Source: a bacterium | Lineage (GTDB): Bacteria > UBA8248 | Assembly (NCBI GenBank): GCA_022825065.1 | Contig: JAJDYR010000031.1 | Coordinates: forward strand, 1-52,934 | DNA: 52,934 nucleotides | Reading direction: 5' to 3' | In this document: positions 44,268-52,799 of the stretch, one piece after another | How positions within the stretch are numbered: position 1 is the first letter of the stretch | Layout: each line of letters opens with the position of its first letter | The notes under the pieces: model-generated | Told to the model about the DNA's origin: nothing | What the model saw: only the letters and a program-made list of their open reading frames with translations | The model's database searches: none | Program-made: the position numbers and the translations under genes

Positions 44268-44541
44268 GGGGGGTGTTGAACAAGTCCCGATTGAGTGGTT
44301 CGGCGTAGGGGTCAGACATATATGTCTGACTGTGTATGCTCCCGCTTTCCGTGTTTTCGTCCGAGCGATTGGACTCGCCGTCTCGTCCGGAAAGGCAACC
44401 CCCCCTACCCCCCCTTGTCAGGGGGGCAAGAAAAAGCAAAACCCCCTCAGCACGGCGAGGGCACATCGCCTTTTTATACCCCCCTGACAAGGGGGGGTAG
44501 GGGGGGTTGCTTTTCGCGGTGAGGACCTTTCCAACAACCCC
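44268..44541. repeat. Composite repeat: shared 85-bp module plus C7/G7 hairpin
   Basis: It starts GGGGGGTGTTGAACAAG and ends CCTTTCCAACAACCCCC. Bases 44288-44372 repeat 1177-1261 at 81 of 85 positions, including the palindrome TCAGACATATATGTCTGA. A C7/G7 hairpin (44395-44510) follows in the orientation seen at 37847. The remainder of 44215-44670 is featureless. Confidence 0.85.
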
Positions 44542-44670
44542 CTGGTTCCAAATCCGGATCGACGCTGTATGAAAGCGGAATGCTTCCCCGTCATTGCGCA
44601 TTTGCTCCATCGCGCCTAAAATCGGGCGCGTTTTTGCCGCCGATATTCATTCATACGGAGAACAAGACGC

Positions 44671-45270
44671 ATGAACAGATTCGCGAAGTATGGAGCGGTG
44701 CTGATCGCGGCGGCATTTCTGACGATTCCCGCCCTCGCCCACGCGGCCGAGTGGCGGATCGACCCCACCCACACGACGGTCTCCTTCAAGGTGCGCCACC
44801 TGGGCGTCACCTGGGTGCAGGGGGAATTTCAGAAGGTATCCGGCAAGGTCCGCTACGACCGGAAGAACCCCGGAGCGGCAGCTGCGGACATCGTCATCGA
44901 CGCCGACTCGATCAACACGAGGAACGCGCGGCGCGACAACCACCTGCGGACCGACGACTTCCTGCTCGTCGAGAAGCACCCCTCCATCACGTTCAAGTCC
45001 AAGGCCGTGAAGAACGCGGGCGCGGACGGCCTCGAACTCGTCGGCGACCTGACCATCCGCGGCGTCACGAAAGAGGTGGTGCTCAAGGTGGCCGACATCA
45101 GCGGGGAGGTCACGACGGGGCGCGGGACCGTCAAGATGGGGGCGAGCGCCACCACGCGGATCAACCGCAAGGAATTCGGGGTGAAGTTCAACCGCCTGCT
45201 CGAAGCGGGCGGGCTCGTCGTGGGCGACGAGGTGCGCATCACCATCGACGTGGAGTTGAACAAGTCATAG
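44671..45270 (+). CDS. YceI-family periplasmic lipid-binding protein
   Basis: The 199-residue protein has a Sec signal peptide (MNRFAKYGAVLIAAAFLTIP, cleavage AHA-AEW). The mature part is a lipocalin-like YceI barrel: EWRIDPTHTTVSFKVRHLGV, DSINTRNARRDNHLRTDDFL, HPSITFKSKAV, INRKEFGVKFN. Family members bind polyisoprenoid-type lipids and are often induced by stress or pH. CGGAGA lies upstream. It is separated from mrpG by repeats and is probably a single-gene unit. Confidence 0.93.
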   Translation: MNRFAKYGAVLIAAAFLTIPALAHAAEWRIDPTHTTVSFKVRHLGVTWVQGEFQKVSGKVRYDRKNPGAAAADIVIDADSINTRNARRDNHLRTDDFLLVEKHPSITFKSKAVKNAGADGLELVGDLTIRGVTKEVVLKVADISGEVTTGRGTVKMGASATTRINRKEFGVKFNRLLEAGGLVVGDEVRITIDVELNKS

Positions 45271-45475
45271 CGCGAGGGCGAGCCGCTTGAATCGATCTCG
45301 CCGCCGAGTCGGGCTGCATGAATTCCGGGCGGCGCGGTGGCGGTTTCACCCCCGGAACGAAACCCGGCATTCAAAACGACTCCCTGATTTCCGGAGCGAA
45401 GCGAACCCCTGCACCTGAGAACATTTTCTTGTGACGGAAACGCCCAACTTCGAGTGACGATACGAGGGAGAATCC

Positions 45476-45952
45476 ATGCGCAACATTCTCGTTCTTTGCA
45501 CGGGCAACTCGGCGCGTTCGATTCTCGCCGAAGCGGTACTCAACCGGGACGGCGCGGGGAGGGTGCAAGCCTATTCGGCGGGCTCTCGCCCGGCGGGCCG
45601 GGTCAACCCGGGCGCGGTTCGCCTGCTCGAGCGCCTGGGTCTTTCGACGGCGGGCTACCGCTCCAAGAGCTGGGATGAGTTCGCCGCCGCTGGCGCGCCG
45701 CAGATGGACCTCGTCGTCACCGTCTGCGACTCGGCGGCGGGCGAGACCTGTCCCGTCTGGCCCGGCTCGCCGATAACCACCCACTGGGGGGTGGACGACC
45801 CGGCCACAGCGCCCGAGGATGAAATAGACCGGGCGTTCCGGGTCGCTTACCACCGCCTGAGCGCGCGGATAAACGCCTTTCTGGCTCTGCCCTTCGAAGA
45901 CATGGACCGCGCAGACCTCAAAGCGCGCCTGGACGCCATCAGCCGTATATGA
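45476..45952 (+). CDS. arsC: Thioredoxin-coupled arsenate reductase (LMW-PTP fold)
   Basis: The 158-residue protein has the phosphatase-like P-loop CTGNSARS (C8, R14) and the two redox cysteines C84 and C92 in VCDSAAGETCPVWPG, which relay electrons to thioredoxin. It reduces arsenate to arsenite in the cytoplasm. GAGGGAGA lies before the ATG. It is followed after 12 bases by an aquaporin gene, matching known arsC-aqpS resistance pairs. No arsR repressor gene is adjacent. Confidence 0.93.
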   Translation: MRNILVLCTGNSARSILAEAVLNRDGAGRVQAYSAGSRPAGRVNPGAVRLLERLGLSTAGYRSKSWDEFAAAGAPQMDLVVTVCDSAAGETCPVWPGSPITTHWGVDDPATAPEDEIDRAFRVAYHRLSARINAFLALPFEDMDRADLKARLDAISRI

Positions 45953-45964
45953 GGAGGTGAACCA

Positions 45965-46624
45965 ATGGGCCGCAAACTCCTTGCCGAAGCAGTCGGAACC
46001 GCGTTTCTGCTCGCCGCCATCGCGGGCTCGGGCATCATGGGCGAAGCCCTGGCGAACGGGCAGGCGGGCGCGGCGCTCCTGCCGCATTCACTGGCGATCG
46101 GCGCGATCCTCTTCGTGATGATCACCCTGCTCGGGCCGGTCTCGGGCGCGCACTTCAACCCCGCGGTCACCATGGTCTTCGCCTTGAACGGGGAGATGGA
46201 ACAGCGCGAGGCCGCGCCCTACGTCGCCACGCAAATCATGGCGGGCATCCTGGGCGTGCTCGCCGCGCACCTGATGTTCGACCTGGACATCGCTCAGGTC
46301 TCGGTGAAGCAGCGGGCGGGCATCGGACAGTGGTCGGCGGAGGTCATAGCGACGGCGGGGCTGATCTTCGTCATCCTGGGCGGGCTGCGCACGAACGCGG
46401 CCCTCATCCCGGCGATGGTGGGGCTCTACATCATGTCGGCCCTCTGGTTCACGGCCTCGACGAGTTTCGCCAACCCGGCGGTCACCATCGCACGGGTCTA
46501 TACCAACACGTTCTCGGGCATCCAGCCGTTCGACGCGATCGCCTTCATCATCGCCCAGTTCATAGGCGCGTTCTGCGGCTGGCGGCTGGCGCTCGCTGTA
46601 TGGCCGCGAGGGGACGACGCCTAG
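45965..46624 (+). CDS. MIP-family channel, probable arsenite-permeable aquaporin
   Basis: The 219-residue protein has six helices and two half-helices. NPA boxes are at 65-67 (AHFNPAVT) and 170-172 (FANPAVTIAR). The residue after the second NPA is Val instead of the Arg of the water-selective filter, widening the pore as in AqpS-like channels. Next to arsC it would let arsenite leave the cell. GAGGAGGTGA gives a strong ribosome-binding site. It could also pass water or other small neutral solutes. Confidence 0.9.
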   Translation: MGRKLLAEAVGTAFLLAAIAGSGIMGEALANGQAGAALLPHSLAIGAILFVMITLLGPVSGAHFNPAVTMVFALNGEMEQREAAPYVATQIMAGILGVLAAHLMFDLDIAQVSVKQRAGIGQWSAEVIATAGLIFVILGGLRTNAALIPAMVGLYIMSALWFTASTSFANPAVTIARVYTNTFSGIQPFDAIAFIIAQFIGAFCGWRLALAVWPRGDDA

Positions 46625-46670
46625 GACGTCATTTCGCCTCATCTAGGCATCCCCTCGGCCTCGACCGCCC

Positions 46671-46952
46671 GGGAGGGGGGTTGTTGAAAAAGTCCCTCCC
46701 CGATCGGAATTGACCACCGCCGTCATTCCGGCGAAAGCCGGAATCCATTTTTACGTCTTTTGTCTTTCGTCAGGGTTCCTGCGCATCGGCGGGGAATGAA
46801 GCGCCGCCGTTCATTCACCCGCATCCGCAAATGGATTCCGGCTTTCGCCGGAATGACGATCAAAACCGCATTCGCCCGTAGCCGGACAGGCCCCTACGCC
46901 TGTCCGGGGTTCGCGAACCGCCCCTACAATCTTTTTCAACAACCCCGGGAGG
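46671..46952. mobile_element. MITE-like element with a 6-bp target-site duplication
   Basis: The element spans 46677-46946 (270 bp). It starts GGGGTTGTTGAAAAAG and ends CTTTTTCAACAACCCC, perfect 16-bp inverted repeats. GGGAGG flanks both sides (46671-46676 and 46947-46952). The interior holds inverted ATTCCGGCGAAAGCCGGAAT copies (from 46725 and 46833) and a palindrome CCGGACAGGCCCCTACGCCT (from 46882) followed by GGTTCGCGAACC. It has no coding capacity. Confidence 0.8.
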
Positions 46953-47062
46953 TCGGGACTGGAACAATGAAAGCGCCGCGTCATCGCATGGAGGCGTTTT
47001 TTGTTGACTCCAGCGCATCGTTGACCTATATGTGTTGCCGTTGATTTTTTCCTGTTGGCTGC

Positions 47063-48268
47063 ATGAACGAGCCCCTTCGGGACGATGCGATGGCGGAATT
47101 GTCAATACCAATGGCCTACCGGGAAGGTTATGAAAGAGCCGCCGCCGTAAATCCCGAACTCGCCAATAAATACATCGAACAGACAACGGTCGGCGATCCG
47201 TTCGCCGACGCCGTGATCGACGCGCTCGCCGCGTTCGACGCGGAAGATACCAACCGGTTCATCCGGGCCGGCATGCAGCAGAACGAGCAAGTGCTGGCGG
47301 ATGCGCCGGAGGCGCTTCGCAGCTTCTTCGATGATCTGGAACAGAAACCCGAATGGTTCGACCCGCAAGCGCTTTATCCGGGCTACCGCGCCTTTCACGC
47401 CCATTCGGACCTCTTCGTGCCTGCGTTTTTCCTGGTCTCGGTGCGAAACGCCTCCACCCTGATCGCCAAGCCGCTTTACGCCAGCGGGAGGCTTCTGGGT
47501 GGTTTCGCCATGCGCCGGATTCGCCAGAACACGAGGCACTTCATCGAAATCATGCTGCCCGACGCGCTCGAGCGTCAGGGAGACGGCTGGAAACTCTCCG
47601 TCCGCATCCGGCTGGTGCACGCGCGGCTCAGGCGCCTGATTCGCGAGGAGAGCGACTGGGACGAATCCGTATACGGCGCGCCGCTCAGTTCCGCGCACAT
47701 GGCCCTCGCCGCCGCCAACTTCTCCGCCACCATGCTCTCGCACGCCGAGATTTTAGGGGCGAAACTCGATGACGCGACGCGAAACGGCTTCATGCAGGCC
47801 TGGCGATACGCCTCGTATCTGTTCGGTGCGCCCGAACACCTTCTGTTCGAGGGCGATTACGAGAAAACCCTCGAATTCGTCCGGCTCGCAACCTTGTGCG
47901 AGCCGCCGCCGGGCGAAGAGTCGGCCGCCATTGCGAACGCCCTGATCAACGCCTTGCCCCTGATCGCCGGGGTGACCGATTCCGCCGGGCAGGACGCGAT
48001 GGTCAGGCACGTTTGCAGGGTCTCCCGAGCGGTTCTGGGCGACGAACTCTCGGATGAACTCTCGTTGCCGAAGATACGGACCCGGGGATTGCTGGGATGG
48101 ATGAAATTCTCCCGCCGGATCCAGGAGATGATACACGCAATCGCGCCCGGCTTCGGCAAGAAATGGCAGGGAGACAAATTCGCCTTCCTCCTCGAGGCTT
48201 CGATGCTCGAGGACCTCAGGTATCAATTGCCCGATCATCTCGACGCGGAAAAAGCCGCCCCGTGGTGA
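47063..48268 (+). CDS. DUF2236 protein (MpaB/latex-clearing-protein-like oxygenase)
   Basis: The 401-residue protein is mainly helical and matches the oxygenase MpaB / rubber oxygenase Lcp family. Conserved segments include LRSFFDDLEQKPEWFDP near 84-100, YASGRLLGGFAMRRIRQNTR near 138-157 and WKLSVRIRLVHARLRRLI near 176-193, where the Arg and His residues lie near the heme in Lcp. No signal peptide is seen, unlike secreted rubber oxygenases. The substrate is unknown. The start is uncertain: no clear ribosome-binding site precedes the ATG at 47063, and a later ATG at 47111 is possible. Confidence 0.83.
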   Translation: MNEPLRDDAMAELSIPMAYREGYERAAAVNPELANKYIEQTTVGDPFADAVIDALAAFDAEDTNRFIRAGMQQNEQVLADAPEALRSFFDDLEQKPEWFDPQALYPGYRAFHAHSDLFVPAFFLVSVRNASTLIAKPLYASGRLLGGFAMRRIRQNTRHFIEIMLPDALERQGDGWKLSVRIRLVHARLRRLIREESDWDESVYGAPLSSAHMALAAANFSATMLSHAEILGAKLDDATRNGFMQAWRYASYLFGAPEHLLFEGDYEKTLEFVRLATLCEPPPGEESAAIANALINALPLIAGVTDSAGQDAMVRHVCRVSRAVLGDELSDELSLPKIRTRGLLGWMKFSRRIQEMIHAIAPGFGKKWQGDKFAFLLEASMLEDLRYQLPDHLDAEKAAPW

Positions 48269-48296
48269 AGCCTCCAGGCATTCACCCCTCCACTTA

Positions 48297-48325
48297 TTGA
48301 CATAATTTGTGTATACTCATACCTT
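48297..48325 (+). promoter_or_regulatory. Possible sigma70-type promoter for the ABC importer
   Basis: TTGACA (48297-48302) is followed after 17 bases by TACCTT, a weak -10. The region is AT-rich relative to its surroundings and lies about 80 bases before the binding-protein start. A TATACT is also present but spaced only nine bases from the -35. Confidence 0.35.
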
Positions 48326-48405
48326 CCAGTACCTGTCCGATCCATCGAGTATCATTGACGCCTCAACACATGAGTCCCCTTAAAGAAACCGAGGAGGATA
48401 ATCCT

Positions 48406-49755
48406 ATGACAATCAGGAAAACGACTCTCTGGACCATCGCGTTCGGCCTGGCGCTCGCCGTCCTGGCGGCGCCCCTCGGCGCGCTCGCGCTCGAGAACAA
48501 GCTCGTCATCGTGACGTCCTATCCGCCGGATACGACGACCACGGTCAAGAAGGCCTTCGAGAAGAAACACCCCGGCGTCAAGGTCGAGATGCTCAAGAAA
48601 AAGACCACCGCCGGCATCAAGTATTTACAGGAGACGGCCTCGAACAACCGCTCCGACATGTTCTGGGCGTCCGCGCCCGACGCCTTCGAGGTGCTCAAGG
48701 GCGACAACCTCCTGCAGAAATACAAGGTGAAGATCAAGGGCATTCCGAAGAAGGTGGGCGCCTTCCCGATCAACGACCCCGAGGGCTACTACAAGGGGTT
48801 CGCGGCGTCGGGCTACGGCATCATGTGGAACACCCGCTACTTGAAGGCCAAGAAGCTGCCGGAGCCCAAGACCTGGACCGATCTGGCGAAACCCGTCTAC
48901 CACGGCCACGTCGGCATGAGCGCGCCCTCGCGTTCGGGCACCACCCACCTGACGGTGGAGACGCTCCTGCAGGGCAAGGGCTGGGAGAAGGGCTGGGCCG
49001 AGTGGAAGGCCATCGCCGGGAACTTCAAGACCGTCACCGAGCGCAGCTTCGGCGTGCCGGACGGCGTGAACTCCGGCCAGTTCGGCCTTGGCATCGTGAT
49101 CGACTTCTTCGGGCTCTCGTCCGAGGCTTCGGGCTTCCCGGTGAAATTCATCTACCCGCCGGTGACGACGCTGGTGCCCGCGAACATCGCCATCGTCAAG
49201 AACGCGCCGCACCCCAAGGCGGCGGCCGCGTTCATCGAGTTCCTGCTCTCGCCCGGGGGCCAGGAGGTGCTGCTCGACAAGAAAATCAGGCGGCTGCCCG
49301 TGAACCCGGCGACCTACGCCAAAGCGCCCGCAGACTTCCCGAACCCGTTCAAGGACAAGTCCATCGGCGCCGCGGTCAAGTTCGACCTGCAACTCTCCAA
49401 AAACCGCTACAACGTCATCAACTCGCTGTTCGACGTGATGGTCACCTACCGCTTGAGCGACCTGCGCGCGGCGACGAAAGCCATCCAGGCCGCCGAGGCG
49501 CAGATGGGCGGCAAGAAGAACATGGCGGCCAGGAAGCTGATCGACGAGGCCAAGGCGCTCGTCGCCAAGGTGCCGATCACCGCGGCCCAGGCGAGCAAGA
49601 AGGAATTCAACGCGATCTTCAAGAAGAAGCGCAAGAAGGCGACCACGAAGGTGACGGGCCGCCAGGCCGAGATCGAGCGTGAATGGGACGCGCAGGTCAA
49701 GGCCAACTACGCGAAGGCCAGGGCGCTGGCCGTGAAGGCGGCGTCCATGATGTAG
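48406..49755 (+). CDS. ABC transporter solute-binding protein (iron/2-aminoethylphosphonate type) with an extended C-terminus
   Basis: The 449-residue protein has a signal peptide (TLWTIAFGLALAVLAAPLGA). The mature protein resembles family 1 binding proteins of the Fbp/PhnS group: TTTTVKKAFEKKHPGVKVEM, GYGIMWNTRYLKAKKLPEPK, AANIAIVKN-like PANIAIVKNAPHPKAAAAF. After the usual length (about residue 340) a Lys/Ala-rich helical extension continues to the end (KKEFNAIFKKKRKKATTK). GAGGAGG precedes the ATG at 48406; an upstream in-frame ATG lacks a signal peptide. It is the first gene of the importer operon. The ligand may be Fe3+, a phosphonate or another anion. Confidence 0.88.
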   Translation: MTIRKTTLWTIAFGLALAVLAAPLGALALENKLVIVTSYPPDTTTTVKKAFEKKHPGVKVEMLKKKTTAGIKYLQETASNNRSDMFWASAPDAFEVLKGDNLLQKYKVKIKGIPKKVGAFPINDPEGYYKGFAASGYGIMWNTRYLKAKKLPEPKTWTDLAKPVYHGHVGMSAPSRSGTTHLTVETLLQGKGWEKGWAEWKAIAGNFKTVTERSFGVPDGVNSGQFGLGIVIDFFGLSSEASGFPVKFIYPPVTTLVPANIAIVKNAPHPKAAAAFIEFLLSPGGQEVLLDKKIRRLPVNPATYAKAPADFPNPFKDKSIGAAVKFDLQLSKNRYNVINSLFDVMVTYRLSDLRAATKAIQAAEAQMGGKKNMAARKLIDEAKALVAKVPITAAQASKKEFNAIFKKKRKKATTKVTGRQAEIEREWDAQVKANYAKARALAVKAASMM

Positions 49756-49785
49756 CCCCCGCGCTTGCGCGGAGAAGGGGGAAGA

Positions 49786-51501
49786 ATGTCTCTGGAAGCG
49801 ATGGCGCGCGGCCAGTGGGGGCCGGCGGCGGTGGGCCTCATCGTCGGCCTGTTCCTGCTCGCCTTCCTGGTCGTGCCCGTCGTGAACGTGATCTACGTCG
49901 CCTTCCAGGACCCGAACACGGGCGCGCTGACGCTCATCAACTTCGTCGACTTCTTCCGCAACAGCCTGTTCCAGGAATCCGCCGTCAATTCGATCTACGT
50001 CGCGTTGATGGCGGTGGTGCTGGCGTCGGTTTTTGCGCTCCCGCTCTCCTATTTCACGACGCGCTTCCATTTCGGCGGGGCCATCCTCATCCAGACGCTG
50101 GGCGTGCTCCCGCTCATCATGCCGCCCTTCGTCGGCGCTGTGGCGATGCTCCTGCTGCTCGGCGAGAACGGCTCGGTCAACCTGCTGCTCGATGAGTGGT
50201 TCGGCTTCACGATTCCCTTCATGGAAGGTCTGAACGGCGTCATCCTGGTGGAGAGCATCCACTACTTCCCGTTCATCCTCATGAACCTCTCGGCCTCGCT
50301 CAACAGCATCGACCGGTCGATGGAGGAATCCGCCCAGAACCTGGGCGCGAGCGGGGTGCGCCTGTTCCGGCGCATCGTGTTCCCGCTGGCCATGCCCGGC
50401 TACGTCGCGGGCGCGTCGCTGGTGTTCCTGAAAGTGTTCGACGACATCGGCACGCCGCTGCTACTCAACATCAACAACATGCTGGCGCCCCAGGCCTACC
50501 TGCGCATCGCCTCCATCGGCATCTCGGATCCGATGGGCTACGTGATCTCGGTCATCCTGGTCATTTTCTCCCTGCTCGCGCTGTGGATCTCGTTCCTGGC
50601 GCTTCGGGGCAAGGACTACGCCACCGTCCAAAAGGGCGGCGGCGGGCTGATGAAGCGGGACCTCAGGCCCTGGGAGAAGGCCGGCTGCTACGCCGTCGTC
50701 GTCTTCATCCTGCTTCTGGTGCTCTCGCCGCACTTCGGCCTCGCCATCCTCTCGCTCGGCACGGTCTGGTCGTTCAGCGTGATGCCCGACGCCTACACCT
50801 TCTCGCACTACATGCGCGTGGTCTCGGAGTCTTCGGAGTTCATCACGAACACGCTGCTCTACGCCGGCCTCGCCGCTGGCATCGACGTCCTTTTCGGCAC
50901 GGCCATCGCCTACATCGTCCTGCGCACGAACCTGATCGGCCGGAAATGGCTGGACTACGCCGCGATGGGAGCGGTGGCGATTCCCGGCGTGGTGCTCGGC
51001 ATCGGCTACCTGCGCACCTTCTACGCGTTCAACGTGCCGATCATCGACAAGCCGCTGGCGTCGTGGTGGGTCATCATCGTCGTCGCCCTCGCCATCCGGC
51101 GCCTGCCCTACGCGCTCCGCGCCTGCGTCGCGGCGCTGCAGCAGTTGAGCGTCATGCTCGAAGAGGCCGCCGAGAATTTAGGGGCGACCAAGGGCCGCAC
51201 CATCTACCGGGTCGTCGTGCCGCTCATGTCGGGCGGCATCGTGGCCGGTTTCGTCACCAGCTTCGCCACCGCGGCGGTCGAGCTTTCGACGACCATCATG
51301 CTCGTCTCTCAGGAATCGGACGCGCCGCTCGCCTTCGGCATTTACGAGTTCATGCAGTCGGCGGCTGGCCGCGGACCCGGCGCCGCGCTCGGCATCATCG
51401 CCGTGCTCATCGTCGGAATCGCGACCTACGTCTCACACCGCATCATCCAGCGCAAGGAAACGCAGCAAACGCCGGACATGGCCATCGTAGCGGGGGTATG
51501 A
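49786..51501 (+). CDS. ABC transporter permease with two fused permease domains
   Basis: The 571-residue protein contains two binding-protein-dependent permease domains, as in FbpB/ThiP. EAA loops are EESAQNLGASGVRLFRRIVF near 177 and EEAAENLGATKGRTIYRVVV near 458. About twelve hydrophobic helices are visible. GAAGGGGGAAG lies before the ATG at 49786. It starts 30 bases after the binding-protein gene and overlaps the ATPase gene as ATGA. One polypeptide therefore supplies the whole channel. Confidence 0.92.
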   Translation: MSLEAMARGQWGPAAVGLIVGLFLLAFLVVPVVNVIYVAFQDPNTGALTLINFVDFFRNSLFQESAVNSIYVALMAVVLASVFALPLSYFTTRFHFGGAILIQTLGVLPLIMPPFVGAVAMLLLLGENGSVNLLLDEWFGFTIPFMEGLNGVILVESIHYFPFILMNLSASLNSIDRSMEESAQNLGASGVRLFRRIVFPLAMPGYVAGASLVFLKVFDDIGTPLLLNINNMLAPQAYLRIASIGISDPMGYVISVILVIFSLLALWISFLALRGKDYATVQKGGGGLMKRDLRPWEKAGCYAVVVFILLLVLSPHFGLAILSLGTVWSFSVMPDAYTFSHYMRVVSESSEFITNTLLYAGLAAGIDVLFGTAIAYIVLRTNLIGRKWLDYAAMGAVAIPGVVLGIGYLRTFYAFNVPIIDKPLASWWVIIVVALAIRRLPYALRACVAALQQLSVMLEEAAENLGATKGRTIYRVVVPLMSGGIVAGFVTSFATAAVELSTTIMLVSQESDAPLAFGIYEFMQSAAGRGPGAALGIIAVLIVGIATYVSHRIIQRKETQQTPDMAIVAGV

Positions 51502-52586
51502 GCATGGCATCGCAAAACGCCGCCAGCGTCGTCATCGAGCAGCTGAGCCTCGCGTACGACACGACCGACGTGCTGAAAGACGTGAACCTGCGCATCGAGC
51601 CGGGCGAGCTGTTCACCTTCCTGGGCCCCTCTGGTTCGGGTAAATCGACCCTGCTGCGCGCGGTCGCGGGCTTCGGCCCCACCCCGCGCGGACGCATCTT
51701 CATCGGCGAGGACGACGTGACGCGTCTTCCCCCCTGGCGGCGCAACGTCGGCATGGTATTCCAGTCCTACGCCCTCTGGCCGCACATGACGGTGCGCAGA
51801 AACGTCGCCTTCGGTCTCGAGGAGCGCAAGACGCCCGCCGCCGAGATACCCAAGCGCGTCGACGCCGCGCTGGACATGGTGGGCCTTCTGGAGCTTAGCG
51901 AAAGGCGGCCGTCTCAGCTGTCCGGCGGTCAGCAGCAGCGCGTCGCCCTGGCACGCACCATCGTCGTCGAGCCCCGCGTGCTCCTGCTCGACGAGCCGCT
52001 CTCGAACCTCGACGCCAACCTGCGCGTGCAGATGCGCCGTGAGATTCTGGATTTGCAGCGCGAACTCGCGCTCACCACCATCTTCGTCACGCATGACCAG
52101 GAAGAGGCCAACACCATCTCGGACAGGATCGCCGTTCTCGACGAAGGCGTCCTCCAGCAGCTGGGAATGCCCATGGAACTCTACGACGAGCCGGTCAACC
52201 GCTTCGTCGCCCACTTCCTGGGCACCGCGAACCTCATGGAAGGGCGCGTCGAGGCGGGGGATGACGGCGCGCGCTTCGCCGCTGCGAACGGCATCGTCCT
52301 GCCACTGGCGGGAGATTCCCACCCGGCGGGCGGGGAGCGGACCGCCGTGTTCCGGCCCCAGGACGTGGCCATCGCAGCATCCGGCGAGACGGCGCCCGGA
52401 ACCGTCCTGACCGGCCGGGTGCAGCACCGCGAGTTCCTCGGCAACCTGCTCCGCTACAGCGTCGCGGTCGGCGATGACATCCTGCTGGTCGACGACACCC
52501 ACCACCCCGGCCGCCGCGCCTTCGCCGTGGGCGATGAGGTCGTGGTAGGCCTCCGCGGCGAGCAGGTGCGCATCCTCGAGCCTTGA
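51498..52586 (+). CDS. ABC transporter ATP-binding protein (FbpC/PotA-like) with TOBE domain
   Basis: The 362-residue ATPase has Walker A GPSGSGKST near 43, a Q-loop in MVFQSYALWPHMTV, signature LSGGQQQRVALART near 140, Walker B VLLLDEPLSNLD near 160 and the switch His in FVTHDQEEA. A C-terminal TOBE-like regulatory domain (about 240-360) starts VNRFVAHFLGTANLMEG. Its start overlaps the permease stop (ATGA). It completes a three-gene importer. Confidence 0.94.
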   Translation: MSMASQNAASVVIEQLSLAYDTTDVLKDVNLRIEPGELFTFLGPSGSGKSTLLRAVAGFGPTPRGRIFIGEDDVTRLPPWRRNVGMVFQSYALWPHMTVRRNVAFGLEERKTPAAEIPKRVDAALDMVGLLELSERRPSQLSGGQQQRVALARTIVVEPRVLLLDEPLSNLDANLRVQMRREILDLQRELALTTIFVTHDQEEANTISDRIAVLDEGVLQQLGMPMELYDEPVNRFVAHFLGTANLMEGRVEAGDDGARFAAANGIVLPLAGDSHPAGGERTAVFRPQDVAIAASGETAPGTVLTGRVQHREFLGNLLRYSVAVGDDILLVDDTHHPGRRAFAVGDEVVVGLRGEQVRILEP

Positions 52587-52639
52587 GGCAAACGAGCAAC
52601 CGCGCATCGGGGAAAAGCAACCCCCTTCCCCTTTAAGGG

Positions 52640-52799
52640 CTTGTTGAAAAACCACCTGAGAGGGTAATAACAACCCCCTTGAAAGGGAAATCTCATAAAA
52701 GCAACCCCCCCTACCCCCCCTTGTCAGGGGGGCAAGAAAAAGCAAAACCCCCTCGGCCCGGCGGGGGCGCATCGCCTTTTTATACCCCCCTGACAAGGG
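52640..52799. repeat. C7/G7 hairpin element interrupted at its right arm
   Basis: CTTGTTGAAAAACC (52640 onward) opens the unit. The left arm with C7-TA-C7 and TTGTCAGGGGGG is complete (52701-52732), and the core follows in the 44395-type orientation. The right arm stops after CCCCCCTGACAAGG, where GTCTGTTGAAAAACCCC begins. The G7-TA-G7 half is missing, so something was inserted into or deleted from it here. Confidence 0.75.
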
